Below, piece after piece: positions 63,901 through 64,000 of a stretch of 64,000 bases of DNA. The notes beneath the pieces are model-generated. The model ran no database searches. It was not told where the DNA came from and worked only from the letters and a program-made list of their open reading frames with translations. The position numbers and the translations under genes were made by a program. The first letter of the stretch is position 1, and each line of letters opens with the position of its first letter. This DNA comes from an uncultured Clostridia bacterium (GTDB lineage: Bacteria; Bacillota; Clostridia; Christensenellales; Borkfalkiaceae), in the NCBI GenBank assembly GCA_934248055.1, contig CAKQKI010000001.1:372001-436000 (forward strand), written 5' to 3'.

Positions 63901-64000
63901 GTCGCCAAGGTTGCTTATAAGTTTATAGTAGCCGTAAACGGCGTATTCCGCGCTGTCGGAATCGAGAAGTTCTTTAAGCGCGCTTACGTCGCTTATTTCG
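60931..64000 (-). CDS. Giant secreted repeat-module protein 1 (5' end outside the window)
   Basis: The frame is open from the stop at 60931 to the window edge; the TTG at 63777 is an internal Leu, since the upstream codons continue the same repeat (YGYYKLISNL, GFRGTLDGNGNSI). At least 1022 residues are visible. They contain two full ~390-residue modules and a third truncated after the cysteine-loop segment, each with DELK, YGYYRL, GFRGTFDGNG, GLFGYVGKGAVIKN, DTLFGSC, CTNN and an Ig-like part with LKHGEQ. It ends GLDVYINGALA, like giant protein 2. Signal peptide and N-terminal domain should lie beyond 64000. Probable extracellular glycan-binding role by context. Confidence 0.8.
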   Translation of the reverse strand, partial: EISDVSALKELLDSDSAEYAVYGYYKLISNLGDASYKLSNGNGKNWQNVDGLYGFRGTLDGNGNSISGTAEINGLFGLVGKGAVIKNLTVNAYGYSDGRTVFARSVRDAAFENVTVNIKSGESSSETTEGGVITGLMSHSTEYKNVEINSDGDVDTLFGCSYWNYDHRKANVFSDCRINVKSIGGLLCVTTSKEYLGEKVIKIESVEGITLTYVRYYESESNVAVLGASAEFSIGENNSDVTEITSVKIGERVITGFNFANGKLTLTESFNDSEVGVQVLTLSGKIGNRNVMIHLTVTVTVPAEEVGLTGIREIVLTSGNDYTLDLGEYSAATGILATIGGEKASYNNGKLTLTKEYKENLVKHGEQTLKVIVQKGGKYYAVTTKVLVITKEISTFDELKTALKFNNNVKFGYYRLKNNLIGYNWYQSENDISGGIWKNANGELGFRGTFDGNGYSVRETFNITGLFGYVGKGAVIKNVTFNMNVYRYKQEKPESFMLFGYSMIGATIDNVNVNVDKRDGNGITEIRNNFVSGLLTGIFSYGNTFNKLTINAQETDIDTLFGSCAHYGYPPAYTENTFTGCKVKVKSLLGLACTNNAEKTILSAAGVSGLTVSVPRADETATEKLTIGQAYEYTLAGVAEIAEIKLGENAFTAYTFNGGVLTINADAFNASDVSTKTFAITAKNEKGYFMYFNLTVAVDLDATPVNISGTKEIVLTNGNDYALDLGEYSRATAHSVTIGGENATYNNGTLTLSDEYKANQLKHGEQPLVMIVEKDGAYYRLTATVLVVTKEITSFDELKSALYLSFKNNVTVRYGYYRLMKDLSSSGWYQSGYDELTKLASNPENGFRGTFDGNGKKIQTFVAEPGIFGIIGNGAVIKKLTIEMSRYESRFMALGFSMIGATLENVTISAKAGTSSDGTVVYDGVTAIPTNSHSGLVTSLGAYNNNFINVTVNAGDVNVDTLFGSCAYSYGYPAGYTENTFTKCTVKVKSLLGLACTNNADKTVTPYTGVSGLDVYINGALA
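60954..62195 (-). repeat. Long direct repeat, copy 2
   Basis: Partner of 57240-58490, in the same orientation, ~3.7 kb apart. The match covers the 3' part of the gene from the conserved tail through the Ig-like segment, including synonymous positions, so it is a recent duplication or is kept similar by gene conversion. Confidence 0.85.

Noticed and set aside
57226..64000. Possible CRISPR or tandem satellite array
   Set aside because: The repeats are ~1.2 kb, coding, in frame and diverged by codon; they are protein modules.

Overview
The window looks like a chromosomal contig from an uncultured gut-type Clostridia (Firmicutes/Bacillota) bacterium, possibly of the Christensenellales kind. The taxonomic guess is inference. 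It rests on AGGAGG-type ribosome binding sites, sigma-A promoters with 17-bp spacers, the gene order rpmE/DUF1385/prmC/prfA and comM/dprA/topA/hslV/hslU, a DUF1540 protein, the DUF5685 plus J-domain-like pair, and a Gram-positive polysaccharide utilisation locus. The standard code with TGA stops fits every gene. No rRNA, tRNA, CRISPR array, insertion sequence or phage gene was found. With the short genes listed here included, no gene-free stretch exceeds 300 bases.

Layout. (1) 0.07-1.7 kb, minus strand: an accessory module of a small RlmD-tail-like protein, a pol-beta nucleotidyltransferase and a HEPN protein, sitting directly downstream of rlmD. (2) 1.7-7.8 kb, minus: rlmD, a membrane protein, a degenerate J-domain protein, DUF5685, trpS with its own apparently leaderless promoter, then a threonine-synthase-like pseudoenzyme and a small P-loop protein. 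(3) 8.0-12.4 kb, minus: rpmE, a DUF1385-PrmC fusion, prfA and an aminotransferase. (4) 12.5-18.0 kb: a zinc-less medium-chain dehydrogenase-like gene (+), murC (-), and a three-gene glycan cassette (DegT aminotransferase, sugar transferase, GT2; -). (5) 18.0-26.4 kb, minus: the comM-dprA-topA-hslV-hslU-hisS-trxA run. (6) 26.5-28.6 kb, plus: HD-domain protein, ung and nagB. (7) 28.7-33.9 kb, minus: rplI, an AlaR-like regulator, an AlaT-like aminotransferase and a 990-residue repeat protein. (8) 33.9-35.7 kb, plus: DUF1540, a CvpA-like protein and an orphan lipid-kinase C-terminal fragment behind a 38-bp perfect palindrome.

(9) 35.9-64.0 kb, all minus: one large polysaccharide utilisation locus that runs off the right edge. 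In transcription order it holds a giant secreted modular protein (5' end outside the window), an InlB-repeat lipoprotein, a 48-residue peptide gene, a second giant modular protein, an ABC solute-binding lipoprotein with two permeases but no ATPase, an Ig-like surface protein, a DUF4838 lipoprotein, a BIG2 lipoprotein, GH2, GH3, GH127-like and GH20-like enzymes, a CE15-like esterase and an alpha/beta hydrolase. It ends at a strong bidirectional terminator. All the carbohydrate-active enzymes lack signal peptides. The inferred strategy is to capture oligosaccharides with surface and lipoprotein binders, import them, and degrade them inside the cell. The enzyme mix suggests an arabinose- and uronate-decorated plant glycan.

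The parts most worth a second look are the repeat-module giants with the embedded 48-residue peptide, the HEPN/nucleotidyltransferase module with its RlmD-tail paralogue, two pseudoenzyme-like genes (threonine synthase and medium-chain dehydrogenase), the three promoter-to-ATG fusions that predict leaderless mRNAs, the 990-residue repeat protein, and the perfect palindrome at the edge of a truncated gene.
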